Assembly (NCBI GenBank): GCA_000444245.1
Contig: ATSW01003906.1
Location: forward strand, 1 to 35,662
Direction: 5' to 3'
Length of the DNA: 35,662 nucleotides
Source: Botryllus schlosseri
Taxonomy: Eukaryota; Chordata; Ascidiacea; Stolidobranchia; Styelidae
The notes below the pieces were generated by a model. That model did no database searches. It saw only the letters and a program-made list of their open reading frames with translations, and had not been told where the DNA came from. Position 1 is the first letter of the stretch. Each line of letters opens with the position of its first letter. A program made the translations under genes and the position numbers. Of the stretch, positions 1 through 11,209 are shown piece after piece.

Positions 1-372
1 TTTGTGGTGTATTGAACTGATAAAATTGCTAATAAACCAATGATGATGATTGATGATGATGCTACGAGACGCCGAACAGCTATACAGATTAGAAACGACA
101 AATTGTTGCATGCGAATATTGATTTCTGATTATCTTTCTAGCTGCCCCGGCCACTTACACGCTCACCAAAACCGGATTAATATAAAGCATCTGTTTTCTG
201 CCATTATCAAATGCACAGTGATATCGGAACTTCACTCTGCACACTGCACAGTGAACCATTAGAGAATTATTCTTAAAAGAATAAGCCACTCCCTATCTAC
301 ACGTTACGTGATGCTCAGCAATTTCTACAGACTGACTCGCCAGCCGACATCCTGGGCATGTCAAATGGGAGT
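1..372. other. Intergenic, nothing recognised
   Basis: I see no gene or clear repeat. A 70-codon open frame at 50-262 matches no family I know and starts in a short GATGAT run. Confidence 0.4.
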
Positions 373-600
373 ATCAGTATCAGTTTATTACCAATTTTAT
401 CATTTGCATACACCACAAGACTGCGATACAAAGAAAAGAGGGGGATAACATAATATGACTAACGATGATAGTGAATGACACTTGTGTCGAGAGGCGACGT
501 CTGTATGTCAGATCTAGGTCCGGTAACCTTGAGGGCCGACAAGATGGGGTCCGGTCAATACCGAGTAAATCATTACCGAGAATGGACACCACGGACACAA
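373..600 (-). repeat. Family D repeat, copy 1
   Basis: Read on the minus strand, this stretch follows the order of 15919-16290. It has TCGGCCCTCAAGGTTACCGG, then a TCGACACA...TGTCATTCA block, then TATCGCAGTCTTGTGGTG, then AACTGATACTGATACT. It lacks an internal part that copy 15919-16290 has. No terminal repeats or target-site duplication were found, so the class is unknown. Confidence 0.6.
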
Positions 601-2209
601 TCAGCTAATATTGTAGAACTGCTTTAAAACCAACAAAACTGATCGATCACATGCTTTAGGACTAAAACACATGTTGGTCAGCTAAGAGACGTGAACGGCG
701 AAATGGCGGAGCAATCAAGTCCTAATTTATTAGCAAAATACATTTCTCCCACGGCAGAAATAATCGTCGTTCGCGGGTTCGTATTTAGGATGTGGCACAA
801 GCACAATGTATGCATGCACTCACTCATGCATGTATGCAACGTATGCAATGCATGCATGTTATTCACAGGCCTATCTACAGATCGTGTGTCCATTCTCGGT
901 AATGTCGATTCTCGATCATGGTTTTCTCGGTATTGGTATAGAACCACGAGTGAAATAACGATGTCAGATAAAATTTCATCGCAAAATCCTGAATTCGACA
1001 TTTCCAATCACTCCTTATAGACACGTGGTTAATCTTCACAATTCTTAAAAATACTATTTTCACGTGGGTATTCGTTTTGCCTCGCGTCGGCATTCCAGGA
1101 CAACCACAGTCCGCATTTCTAAGGCGTACGTGTTACACGCGTAATCACGCCTATACGTAGTTTGGTAGAATTGGCCTGTAAATTGTCGTTGAATTTCAAT
1201 TTGGACGCCCAAAATGTAACGCAATTGGCTACTTGGGATATATTATGGAAGTGGTACATAACCCTGCTACATGGAACACCAGGGGCGCCGTGGAGGTCAA
1301 GACGCACACTCAACACATTTATAGGATTTGTCCGGCACGCCTATCTCGGTTATTATTGATTGTAGGCGATAAGACCCGATCCGTAGTCGAATTGTGACTT
1401 TTGTGTGGGTACATCGTGTGCAATTGTGTGCGCAGGGAACTTGCGGTTGGAAATCGAAACCCTGTCTTTATGAAATGCCAATTCTAGATACAATATTTAT
1501 TAGTTCATTTGTAACTAAGCAGTTGGTATCATGTTGCTTCGCTTTGAGCGAACAATACGATGACAGTTTCCAATATAAATAAGAACTGGAATCTGTTACA
1601 TGTGATAATCAAATTTTAATTCGTAAATTGTTTAACACTCTGATAGGAGGCAGAGTTCATAGTGTGTACCAGCAATCTATAGTGATGTATTTGATGTGTA
1701 TAGTCGGGGTAAATTTCTGTCTTTATGATCCAGCGAAAATTTGGGGTTCCGCGAAGGCTTGCAGGTTAGCGAAACTGTCCGGCATGTATGGAAAGGTTAA
1801 GAATTACCGAACTATTCCGTTGGCATGTCCACCAGTCCATGTATTAGCGATCGCTCGCATCCAGCAAACGAATCGTTCTCAACGAATCCTTCCTGACTTG
1901 TGAAGCGGCCGCAATTTTAACGCGACACAAAACAAATACAGTCGATGCTGAATTTATGTCGCCGGGATTTCGGTTTCCCTACAAATTGGTGTTTGCACTT
2001 CAAACATTGCCTACAATCTTGGCGTAGACCGGGAGCTGTCGATGTCCATCAAGTTGAAGTGTTTCAGAGACCTAAGCGAATTTATTAAAATGAGTTGACG
2101 AAAAGATGCCTCGATGCTGTTACAACTTCGAATTCAGTTCCATTGGTTCAAAGCGAACTCTTTCAAGAAGTCTTCCGTAGTCACATCCAAATGAAATGAT
2201 GCACTGTTT
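601..2209. other. Intergenic, mostly unique sequence
   Basis: No gene is recognised. Open frames here are at most about 109 codons; the frames at 678-1007 and 691-1020 overlap on opposite strands, which suggests chance openness. A short stretch at about 885-945 shares ATTCTCGGTAATG with the edge of the family D copy at 373-600. An ATGCA-rich stretch lies at 807-860. Confidence 0.4.
807..860. repeat. ATGCA-rich low-complexity stretch
   Basis: The words ATGCATGC, ATGTATGC and GCATGCATG recur in an irregular run. No function is implied. Confidence 0.6.
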
Positions 2210-2890
2210 CTTTATAGCAGTGCTTCCCGGCCTTTTTCAGTTTTCGACAAACTCTCAAATGCAAGAACGTCAGCATTTCAAAAGTTGTTTTTATTATTAC
2301 CTATAAAATCATATCATAGAAATTACAAGATTGCTGGCATTCCATCATAACCAAAAGCAGCCCTCGATGATTTATTGAATAGGAAATGCCTTGTGACCCA
2401 CATGAAACCCGGTTCGGGCATGGACAGCTATAAAAGGCTTCTCCAAATTAGATTATACTTGTAATTATGGCTACACAGGTTTTTCCAAGTTGGATTTGAA
2501 TTAGAATTACTGACTTCGCGAAAACTTGGAAATGAAATCAAGTCCAAATCGTATCAAATCGGATTTGATCCCATAAGCATGAGAATGGCAAATGTATTTA
2601 CTGAACAAGACGTGCAAATTTCAAATGTCTGTGCAGCAAGTTTGCCTCGTTTTGCACCACAGTTCTCCTGTGGCATTTTCAGGAAATCAGAAATTAGATT
2701 AGAATTAGAGCATAGAGCAAAGAAAAATTTCGCAAATCGAATTAGAATTAGAGCAAAGAAACGTCCATTAGAATTAGATTACCAGCATTTTACTCCAATT
2801 ATAGTTTAATTAGACAGCTAGAATTATTTAGTTGTCCAAGTCTGGCTGAAATTGCTTTGCGGCCCACTGGTGGGAAGCACTGCTTTATAG
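2210..2890. mobile_element. Non-autonomous hAT-type element with 8-bp TSD (element 2218-2882)
   Basis: The element opens with CAGTGCTTCCCGGCC and closes with GGTGGGAAGCACTG, which are imperfect inverted ends. It is flanked on both sides by CTTTATAG (2210-2217 and 2883-2890), a perfect 8-bp target-site duplication. CAG-starting ends plus an 8-bp duplication are typical of hAT transposons. No transposase frame is present. About 420 bp of its 665 bp is a family B copy inserted near the right end. The interior (CAAAAGCAGCC followed by a TTTATTGAATAG-like stretch) is shared with 6481-6917. Confidence 0.85.
2423..2844 (+). mobile_element. Family B element copy 1, nested in the hAT element
   Basis: This is a near-complete copy. 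It has GGACAGCTA at the left, TTCGCGAAAACTTGGAAAT and ATCAAATCGGATTTGAT inside, AGAAATTAGATTAGAATTAG further on, and AGTTGTCCAAGTCTG at the right end. It lies wholly inside the hAT element at 2218-2882, so it inserted later. Confidence 0.8.
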
Positions 2891-4354
2891 ATTGTCACAG
2901 CATCGAATGTCGGCTTTAATTTGACGCTATGAATCCATGAATTTTCTAAAAGAATATTTCACTCTGACATTATGTCTTTGTTTTTGAGTAGGCGCAGGTG
3001 CGTTGGCATATACTTCCCGCACTGGCTTTCCTAGTGGGTTGTTTTGTTTTGCGAGCGGCAAAATAAATATTCGTCGTGACTGGTTTGACGGTTCCGTTTC
3101 GTCATCAACTGATGCGTCATTTCTCCGCGAGGACAGATGTGCGAGTCGCCTCGAATCTGTACCGTTTTGCCGACCGTGGGGGCAGATTTACTGGATGATT
3201 TACTAAGGGATGTTGTAGTATGGAGTCCTGCATGACTGCAGATCACAAGAGCCCGCAGAGCGAAAGTATATCGCGCGTAGGCTTCGGTAGTACAGGCCCC
3301 GGTTCTGTTTAAAATGAAAATATATTCAAAATACAATAGTTTCAAACAGAGTGCTTGTTTAAAATACTTTTTTTATTGTTTAATTTGTTTTATTGCAATC
3401 ACTAGCATCTAAATTACAATATATTATCATTTGGCGAGTCTTTCCCAAAGGAAAATACCAAATAAAAGTGATCAAACACATCAAGACTTTATACGATATT
3501 AACAACAATGTTATTCAGCCTCTCGGACGAAATTAATGCGGACCGCTGTACTGTGTTGCAGAATATTGTCGCGGGCCACACGAAAAGACTTCTGTTGATA
3601 ACAACTGTCTTAAACAGGCGTGCTTTAAAACACGATATTTTTAAGTGCAACCCGCACTATAAGTTGACGATTGTCGAAAAACGATGCGAAGGGCGCAGAG
3701 ACTGGGGATATCTAGATATCCCTGGTACAGACACTTCTCTGTGAGTATGAGAAGGACGTTGGTTTAATATGCTCGTAAAGACAAGGCTTTTACTGGATTC
3801 TATCAATTCCAATATCTGCGCCATCGCATGGATGTAGCAAATCAGCGCAGAGCTGACATATTCTATAAAAATTATACAGGACATTGTGATATATATTGGT
3901 CGACAGCTTTCGGACTATCAATCATTCCGAATCATCGTATCAGCCTGTTGCAGCAATCCAACCGTGTCCCCCACGCGTCGACCTGATATCGTCAACCATA
4001 ACAAGATAAGACCTTTCGACACTTGATCAGAATCATCAGTCTTGAGGTTTGTCCAATGTAGCATGCTATGGATCCGTAGCGACCTATCGTATATGAGAGT
4101 CTTCCCGTATTCATTTCCGCACGAGACATCCGCACTACCCGAGTTTTGTGACTGAATCAAAAGCGCTTCCTTGCTGATAGAGATTCCCATTCGATTCGAA
4201 GTCAACAAAACTGCTTGGTGAAGATTTAAGTCAGATTTAAACGGAGTACTGATGTCAATAATCTTATTGAAGTGAACTGGCGGGTTTCTACAGACCCAAG
4301 GTTGCAAATATGCCAAATATTCAAATGTTCTACAGCAGGCCAAGGTGGGTGTCT
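2891..4354. other. Intergenic, no gene supported
   Basis: This is about 1.46 kb without a recognisable repeat or gene. The longest frames are 3508-3744 (+, 78 codons) and 3918-4343 (-, 141 codons). Neither shows a known domain, signal peptide or plausible splice context, so neither is called. Confidence 0.4.
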
Positions 4355-4480
4355 CATTGAAAGACTACTTCAAGTCGTTTCGACACCTTCCTAACCTTCC
4401 ATTTAACGCAATATTGTGGTGTTTTGAAATTATCGCAACACTAGTAAAAGTGAACCAAAACCATTGCTAACATATAACTT
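4355..4480 (+). repeat. Family D repeat fragment
   Basis: It shares AGTCGTTTCGACACCTTCC, a GTGGTGTTTTGAAAT-like word and a GAACCAAAACC stretch with the 3' half of the copy at 15919-16290, in the same order. It is followed by a second fragment in the opposite direction. Confidence 0.55.
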
Positions 4481-4494
4481 GTCAGTCAGTCAGC

Positions 4495-4552
4495 GGTCAG
4501 TCAAGATTGCGATACAATGAAATGATAGGAGGGTGTCGAAACGACTTAAGTA
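4495..4552 (-). repeat. Family D fragment, inverted to the previous one
   Basis: The words AAGATTGCGATACAATGAAA and GGTGTCGAAACGACTT are the reverse complement of the core at 4366-4420. The same words occur at 7137-7187. A SINE head begins about 10 bp downstream. Confidence 0.55.
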
Positions 4553-4561
4553 CTTTCTTAC

Positions 4562-4740
4562 TGAGCGAGGTGACGTGGTGGTAGAGCGCCTGGCTTCTTG
4601 TTCGGTATGTCGTTGGTTGAACGTTACTCAAAGGGTATATCGCATCTCCATAGTCAAAGCAGACGATAATAAATCTTTTATCTTTCTCACTCTGACTTGG
4701 AGTACTGTTTTAATCAGACACCAACCTCAGCCTTCAGTAT
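4562..4740 (+). mobile_element. tRNA-derived SINE, plus-strand copy
   Basis: The head reads like a degenerate tRNA. It has an A-box-like TGGTGGTAGAGCGCC, then GGCTTCTTGTTCGGTA, then a B-box-like GGTTGAACGTTAC. The middle part matches the heads at 14195-14273 and 17795-17868 on the minus strand, so these are three copies of one lineage. The body after about 4630 is not recognisably shared and its 3' end is a guess. Confidence 0.6.
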
Positions 4741-5528
4741 GAAAATAAGAGGTCCGCATTGGACACCGGATGAAAGGTAATTGAACTCGCCGTAAAAAGT
4801 CTAGCGATGAAAATGAGTGTGCCATATTGAAGACCATGGCCCGGTAATAGTAACGGCTGTATACTTCAGTTTAGCTCCAGAATCTCTTCCTGTGTGTTGG
4901 AGGTATACCTAGGCTCCTGGCCTTTCAATCCGATCCGCGAAAGCGGTGTCTTAAAACGCCCAGTAGTGAGCCGTGCTACATATCGGCAGATACGGAATCA
5001 TTATAAATTATATCGGAACTGGTGTAAATGACCATTGCAGTCGAAATACACCGTGAACACCACGAACAAAGGTTAGCTTGTCCATGGTGATCAATAAATG
5101 CCGTGCGCCACGTTTGTCATATAAACCGTCCCCGAATCTTTCGGACAGCGAGTCGATAATCTCGAAAGCACCGAAGTTTTCTTTTCGCTGGGGCTTACGA
5201 GGTTATGTCAACAGCGGCGCAGAAAGTTACGCGAATCTTCCCCGTAATCCCGCAGCGAACACTTGATTGATCGCTTGCTGTTCACCAGTGCGAAGCGCGA
5301 TGCAACGCAATCCATAACTGTGTTGCAAGTCGAAGAAGAAAAAGCAGAATGCCTGTCATTTGACCTCTCCTTTTTAACTTTAAACTTCATGTACATCCAG
5401 TCCCAAAACGTGGCTTATGTGTGATCGAAACAGCTTAATGTAGTTGCGCAGAAAAAGTCGATGTCTAAAGTAGAATTTGATTCGTACAGTTACGAAGAAT
5501 TGCTTATTTGACAGATGCTGTCCCATAA
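4741..5528. other. Intergenic, nothing recognised
   Basis: The sequence is unique. The part at about 5090-5300 is richer in CG words than its surroundings and has short open frames on both strands, but no domain can be seen. Confidence 0.4.
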
Positions 5529-5765
5529 AATTGGATAATATATTCATGTTGAAATACAATATACTCGTCAGGGGTAATCGTCGGCAACTATAATTTTGGA
5601 ATTGAAAAGAACATAAACAATCGTATCACCAGATATTTGGATAGTCTCTAGTGCTAGCTGATGACGACCACCCCTGACGAATGTCGGCCGAAAATATTCG
5701 GGTTTATTTCAATATGAATATATTATTCAATTGTATATTGAAGTTGTGTACCTCTCAAGAGTCTA
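5529..5765. mobile_element. Family A fold-back element (minus arm then plus arm)
   Basis: The first arm (about 5529-5640) is on the minus strand and includes CTCGTCAGGGGTAATCGTC. The second (about 5650-5765) is on the plus strand, with CCCCTGACGAATGTCGGCCG, GAAAATATTCGGGTTTATTT and a TGTACCTC end. The arms are reverse complements and face each other across a short loop. Confidence 0.75.
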
Positions 5766-5960
5766 TTTATGCGAAACTATCGAGGCGGCAGTTTTCGCGT
5801 CGCACGGAGAGATTTTTCATCTGTGTGCCTTCCAGTCGACTTTTTTTTTAAATACGCCAACCTAGTTTGTGCCGAAAGAAGGAGTTGTTTCAATCTAAAA
5901 ATACTACATGGAGCTGAAGATATCTGCTCGCTTCGATTTTTCATGCCGTTGACGTCATAT

Positions 5961-6056
5961 TAGGTGATACAATTGTTACTTGTTGCTGACGGTTACCCCT
6001 GACGAGTGTCGGCCGAAAATATTCGGGTCTATTTCACGAAGCTCTGTACCTCCAAT
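5961..6056 (+). mobile_element. Family A arm, internally shortened
   Basis: It starts with GGTGATACAATTGTT, jumps to TTGCTGACGGTTACCCC, then has GAGTGTCGGCCGAAAATATT and ends in AGCTCTGTACCTCC. The AATATATTATTCAATTG block is missing. Confidence 0.7.
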
Positions 6057-6480
6057 AGACTCATCAAATACCATTTATAATTCGGTAAACGTGAAAAAAC
6101 TCTACATTTCCTCTCAAAGCACTCTCTACCGGTAACGTGATGGCGCATTTCCGGCGAACTCGATGAATTGGTGATATTGAAAATCCCGCAGACTGTGACA
6201 ATTTACAGCTACCCGACGAGTCGACTTACTTGGATGCGGCTGGCGGCGCGCAATTATCGAATCAAGATTCCGCCGATGCTTTTAACGCGCGTTTCAATCA
6301 TCCCGTCGCCGCGTTGGCTCGCGAATGGGAGGTTACTTTTGCGGAGGAATGTAAATTGATCGCACGTTAAGAAGAAATCCAGTCATAATATAACGACACG
6401 ACCAACGCTGCTGCTTCACGGCCGGTTATGCGATTTGCAGGTACTTCGTAGCTGGTTTCCGGCACAGATTCAGGTCCGTG
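6057..6480. other. Intergenic, one unassigned open stretch
   Basis: A stop-free plus frame of about 67 codons runs at 6167-6370. It is alanine- and acid-rich and lacks an ATG start. It may be chance in locally CG-rich sequence and is not called as a gene. Confidence 0.35.
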
Positions 6481-6917
6481 CAGTGCTTCCCAACCTTTTA
6501 CAGTTGGCGACCCACAGTAAGATATGACAAAACGAATGAAAACAAATTATTGAGAATAGAAACAATTTTACCCATAAAATTTACTATTCATGCGTAAGTT
6601 GAACTTGCATATTAGCTAATATCAGATCAAGTCTAGGCTCGATTAGACTTGATTGATTTTCCACTCGGAAAATATTTAGAAATACCTAAAATTGCAAACC
6701 TATTTTAAGTATTTTTGACCAACCGCCACACGTAAAATCGTCGCTATTCCAAAAGTTAAATATTTATTCCTACAGAATCGCTATCACACCAATTAGAAGA
6801 TTGGCGGTCCGTAACAGCCAAAAGCAGCCTCAACGACATATTAAAGAGAAAACTGTAACAATTAGAAATGCTACGCGACTCTCCAATGGGTCGCGACCCA
6901 CTGGTTGGGAAGTATTG
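6481..6917. mobile_element. hAT-type non-autonomous element, same family as 2218-2882
   Basis: The ends are CAGTGCTTCCCAACC and GGTTGGGAAGTATTG, which are inverted repeats with two mismatches. The interior shares CCAAAAGCAGCC and a CATATTAAAGAG-like stretch with the copy at 2218-2882. The flanking 8-mers GGTCCGTG and GTTTATTG do not match, so the target duplication has decayed or an end is misplaced. The part at about 6590-6775 has no match in the other copy. No transposase is present. Confidence 0.7.
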
Positions 6918-6925
6918 GTTTATTG

Positions 6926-7126
6926 CGCGCTTATACAGGGCACGTGTTACCTCCTCCGAATGACAGACGTGCTGCTTTTTGTGATGTCGGTATGTCACAT
7001 TTTAGAACAGCATTCGTCCTTAGTTTCATGCTCAATGTGAGTATCCATTTATCACCACTTTGTCAATTAAAGATACTAAATTGTCATACTGTTCAGTTCA
7101 ATTTATCATTCACGATTTTATCCGAC
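6926..7126. other. Intergenic, nothing recognised
   Basis: Short overlapping open frames occur at 6905-7195, but none is recognisable as a protein. Confidence 0.35.
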
Positions 7127-7195
7127 CAATACACCACAAGATTGCGGTACAATGAAAATAATGGAAGGTGTCGAAACGACTTGGTTAACCCATAA
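7127..7195 (-). repeat. Family D fragment
   Basis: ACACCACAAGATTGCGGTAC and GGTGTCGAAACGACTTGG are shared with 4495-4552 and, in reverse, with 16158-16225. The repeat may extend to the left. Confidence 0.55.
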
Positions 7196-7329
7196 ATCAA
7201 ACTTCCATCCTGGTGTACGAATATAGCAACAAAAGTTAAAGAAAGTGGTAAATATAGCATAGGCTACACATTACGCGCTCAATCAGAAAGAGTGCCTAGA
7301 AATACCGAAACAAATGGAAAGGCGATGAA

Positions 7330-7575
7330 GAGTCACAGTACAGTGTAGTAGATGTTGCGTAGTTGAAGCACTTCTTCACATTGTTATGATTTGAGACTAT
7401 ACTCCTACTTCTACTTCGCCGTTTTCGGGTCTACGTAAACTAGGCCTAGCATACTTTCCTTATACTTACTTTGAAAATCGCTACTTCAACTCGCGCTTGA
7501 GTAGAAACTTACGACGATAGTTCTACTACTTGAATACCAATGATGAGTACTTTGAGTCTTTGACCAGCGCCGGTT
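7330..7575 (+). repeat. Family C element
   Basis: It contains CTCCTACTTCTACTT, AACTAGGCCTAGCATAC, TCGCTACTTCAACTCG and TTGAGTAGAAACTTACGACG. The same ordered words occur at about 15005-15190, 18110-18295 and 30045-30268, and in reverse at 16349-16593. The ends are worn. Confidence 0.6.
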
Positions 7576-7987
7576 AAAAATCGATCCGGCAACCTCAATA
7601 CGCGTGCTAGGGTTCAGCTATAGAATCAGCTTGTATTTTAACTTGAAGGTATAGTCACATAGGATACTGCGAGGACGTTGTTATATCCGTACAAGTACAA
7701 GTACATGCATTGCATGGGCCCTTCATCATGATTAAATTGTTTGTTTTGCTGTAATTTGCGGCTTGAGGGGCGCCACGAGGACGCATTTGATTACGAAGTG
7801 AAATGCTGATTTGAAATAGTTATGCTGTGCAGGATTTTCCGTATGCCCACATCAACATGTTGGTTATCATCTAAGACAGAAAAACATGATATTTTGCGAA
7901 GTGACAACCATTATGAACGAAGGAAATGTCTAAATAGAATGGTGTAACAGGAATCTCACTTTCGCAACTCCTCTCAGCAAATGAATT
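7576..7987. other. Intergenic, nothing recognised
   Basis: Unique sequence without a gene. It holds a short run of GTACAA words at about 7690-7703. Confidence 0.4.
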
Positions 7988-8170
7988 GAATGATATATAT
8001 TCATATTGAATAATTCTGCGTATTTTCGGCTGTCAGGAGTAAGCTAATCGCCAGCAACTATTAGCAGGCACTTGAAAATAACAGAACAGTGTCAACCTAA
8101 AATATTTATGTATATTTCAATGGGAATATCGAATATACAATTCAATAGCGGCTGGAAGCTCTGTACCTCC
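7988..8170. mobile_element. Family A fold-back element, worn
   Basis: A minus arm (about 7988-8085, with TATTCATATTGAA and TTTTCGGCTGTCAGGAG) is followed by a plus arm (about 8086-8170, with TGTCAACCTAAAATATTT and AGCTCTGTACCTCC). It is more diverged than the copy at 24084-24385. Confidence 0.65.
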
Positions 8171-8660
8171 GCGAAACTCGCCAAACGGTTTAGCAGCCAA
8201 GAGTCGGTTCAGCTCCAACGGAGCGTTCACCTCTTAGCTTCCAAGCGATCGCGAGAACGTGACTCACTTTGCCAGCGCGCCCCGTTCCGAATTATTTCAG
8301 GCGAGATTATAACGCGTAAGATGAGGAAGATAAGAAAGGGGTTTATTGCCCGAGAGTTGTTTGCGTCTGCAGATAATCGTCGACTGGCCAAACTTTTCTT
8401 CCTAAATTAGATGACTCGGTGTTCGTGTGTTCGACTTTTCAGATCGATTATAATTTATTGAGATGAGTGAGTTTTACTCAATCAGTATGCAGACACACAG
8501 TCAGATTTGTTTTGAGACAGTCCGAGAGAAATTGCAGACGTTTCACGAAAAGCTTTATTGTTATCTGTTGAATGGATCTGGGAACAACACAATGATTACT
8601 GTGTGATTGCTAGTAATCTCAGATATTCGCATCAACATATCGAAGACATCGATTCTAACC
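8171..8660. other. Intergenic, CG-richer island
   Basis: A plus frame of 112 codons (8072-8410) begins inside the family A copy and runs through this island. It is lysine/arginine-rich and matches nothing I recognise, so it is treated as chance. Confidence 0.35.
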
Positions 8661-8662
8661 AG

Positions 8663-9012
8663 AATTAGACAATTAGAATATTATCAGCACTTTCAAATTA
8701 TATTAGAATCGGAATGACTGAATTCGGAAAAACTTGGAGAATTAATTCAATTCCGGATTAGAAAGAGACTTAATGAAAATCAAGTTTAGCTCATATCAAA
8801 TCAGATATGATTCTCATAAACGCGAGAATTACAAATGTCTGCACTGTGCTCGTTTCGCACTACACAGATCTCCTGTATCATATTAGGAGAAACCAGAAAT
8901 TAGATTAGAATTAAATACGGAGTAGAGAAATATTTCAAAAATTAGAATTAGATTAGATTAAGCTTTATTTGGTCTCATTAGACTTCTAGAATTATCTAGT
9001 TGTTCAAGTCTG
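8663..9012 (+). mobile_element. Family B element copy 2
   Basis: It carries AATTCGGAAAAACTTGGAGA, a TCATATCAAATCAGATATG stretch, AGAAATTAGATTAGAATTA and an end TAGTTGTTCAAGTCTG. The left end is worn (AGAATTAGACAATTAGAATA). Confidence 0.75.
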
Positions 9013-9371
9013 CTTCTGACAGACTTCTATGACAGGACCGCGAATAACGAATGCAGACTAAACTTTTGTGACAGGGCAATTGGATTCATGTACCACACGT
9101 AAAGTTGAAAACTAGATGATACCCGAGTCAGTACTTTCATTTCCAATTCTTCCCGTAATTTAGGAGTGCCCGAAATTGGGAGCAAAATTATGAAGGGTCC
9201 CCAAATTTTCCCATGAAACGCGAGCTCGTAATGAATATTGATTACGTCACTCTTGTCGATGCGGAGTGATCGAGAAGTTGTTACATCCACGAATGGGTTG
9301 ATAACGACTCGCTTACCTTGTGATAAAGATTATTCTCGGTGCAATTGTGGTTCGGAAGAATACCGCGATAT
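9013..9371. other. Intergenic, nothing recognised
   Basis: Unique sequence. An 87-codon minus frame at 9027-9290 has no visible domain. Confidence 0.35.
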
Positions 9372-9425
9372 ATACATTCAGTGATGCCATTCTTGATATA
9401 CAATGTTATTTCCAATCCTCTACAA

Positions 9426-10962
9426 CAGAGGTCTCAAACTCAAATGTGCTCGCGGGCCAATTTCTTAGTTTTGATGACGCCGCGGGCCGCACCACCAAGA
9501 ATAGGGATATTCAACGCAGAATTCCCATGTAGACCTTGTTTGACGGGAGCTTGACGACAAGCATTCCACAAACTTCATGAAAATGTAATTTACTATTGTT
9601 ATTATTCACGCTTGACACGGAAAAAATCATATTTTCAAATATTTCAATAAAATTGTTTTTATGCCGGGCATTGTTCAAATAATGAGTTGTAGACATCATG
9701 CGAGAGAATGAATCATGATCATGACATCGTCAAACTGTCGGGTTCTCATATTGCAGCTAGTGAACCTTTGACGTGCCACAATTTTATGTAGAATATTTTA
9801 AAATCTATACTGAAGATTGATCTGATCCTAATCCGGGTTATGATATAGTCGTGATGAATAGGCTATTGTTACTATGTCATTGCCAAACTCAAATTAAATC
9901 AGCGTCATATTTTGCCTTCGATTATTATTGGAACATATCAATAACAACTTGAATATAATCATTATTGAGCCATAGTAGTAGCATTGTTTCTTACCCTTAG
10001 CGATCGTACCCCTCGTGCTTCCAATAAGATTTCTCGTAGCACCAGAACATTTTCAACACAATTTCTGATTGTACCTTTATTGAAATTAGAAAGTAAAATC
10101 GCGCGTAGCGCGAAGACCATTTTCCAGTTGAATAAATTTGTCACGAAAATACTCCACAGCATATAGGCCTAATTCCACAATGTATCTCGTACCCCATGAT
10201 GTGGTGCTCCGTACTGTGAAGGGGTCTGCGAACCCTGGTTAAGAACCCATGTAATAGAAATGTCCAATCGCCGATTAATTCATTGGTGTTACAGCTGTGG
10301 ATCGTACTATACTACCTTACTCGCCACCGATAATAACGTGGATAAAGTGATCGGACAACACCCAGCATGTAATCAGCTATTCGTCGCGGGGGTCACATAA
10401 TGCCGATGGTTGCCATACTGACCTGATTAGATAGCTATATATACCCTACGCAACGCAAGCTACGACCTTTCGATATATTACTATTCCCCATGACAGTTTC
10501 ATAGATTGTTGCATCCGTAGGATTGCCAAGTCACCATTCCGAGTAGCCCTGCCCTTCTCCGATTTTAACATTTTATTCGACTCAACTCGAGTAATTTTTA
10601 TATAATCATCCAGTCAATCCGAAATCGTGTAATTTTATGAAAGATCGCACAAAACCAAATCACAATTTTCAGTAACGAATCATCAACGGGTCATGTTTTA
10701 TCATCATGAACTAGAAATATGACGTAATAGCTGATCTTCTACCGCAGGGTAGCTTTTAAAAGTGATGAGATAGTGTAGTTTGATGAGAATTCAGTGTTTT
10801 TATAGCAGTTTTATTGTGAACTTCAAGTTCTAATAACTAAAAAAGATATGTGGCACTGGAATATATTGTCGAATACTTGAAATTCCTAAATGCCGTCGCG
10901 GGTCGCACAAAATGCTCTCGCGGGCCGCATGCGGCCCGCGGGCCGCGTGTTTGAGACCTCTG
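9426..10962. mobile_element. 1.54-kb non-autonomous hAT-type element
   Basis: The ends are CAGAGGTCTCAAACTC and a reverse-complementary GTGTTTGAGACCTCTG. The flanking 8-mer CTCTACAA is perfect on both sides (9418-9425 and 10963-10970). Subterminal GCGGGCC words occur near both ends, as in known hAT families of the CAGGGGTGTCAAACTC type. The 1.3-kb AT-rich interior has no frame longer than 71 codons and no transposase motif, so it must be mobilised in trans. The perfect duplication suggests it is younger than the repeats around it. Confidence 0.9.
10919..10940. repeat. 22-bp perfect GC palindrome in the hAT right end
   Basis: The palindrome is centred between 10929 and 10930 around GGCCGCATGCGGCC. 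It could act as a subterminal transposase-binding or cruciform site. That is inference from its position 22 bp from the element's end. Confidence 0.7.
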
Positions 10963-11209
10963 CTCTACAAGCAGCTGCTGACGATTATCCCGGTCGAACC
11001 AAAAATATTCGGGTCTATTTCAATATCAATTTATTTATTTAACCACTTATGGCTGACACAGTATAGAAACTGCAGAAACTGGCCGAGAAGCGATATGCGA
11101 CCATGTTGATGAATTCAACAAGGAATTCACAAAGTTCCGTCTACATAATTAACGCTCATATCCAGCCAAATATTCATTTTCGAATTTATTTTAAAAAATG
11201 CATGCACGA

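Larger units (their letters stand above)
9372..11042 (+). mobile_element. Family A plus arm split by a hAT element
   Basis: The left piece (about 9372-9425) has the family's inner part, TTGATATACAATGTT and TTTCCAATC. The right piece (10971-11042) resumes with AGCTGCTGACGATTATCCC and AAAATATTCGGGTCTATTTC. The junction falls exactly at the hAT element's 8-bp duplication. The family A copy was therefore here before the hAT element. Confidence 0.8.

Noticed and set aside
3918-4343. 141-codon minus-strand open frame
   Set aside because: No domain, no signal peptide, no splice context, and it is not matched by any family I know. It ends next to a family D fragment.
6167-6370. Alanine- and acid-rich 67-codon open stretch, and a similar one at about 18568-18780
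   Set aside because: They lack starts or clear acceptors. Both lie in CG-richer islands where several frames are open. Exon status cannot be supported.
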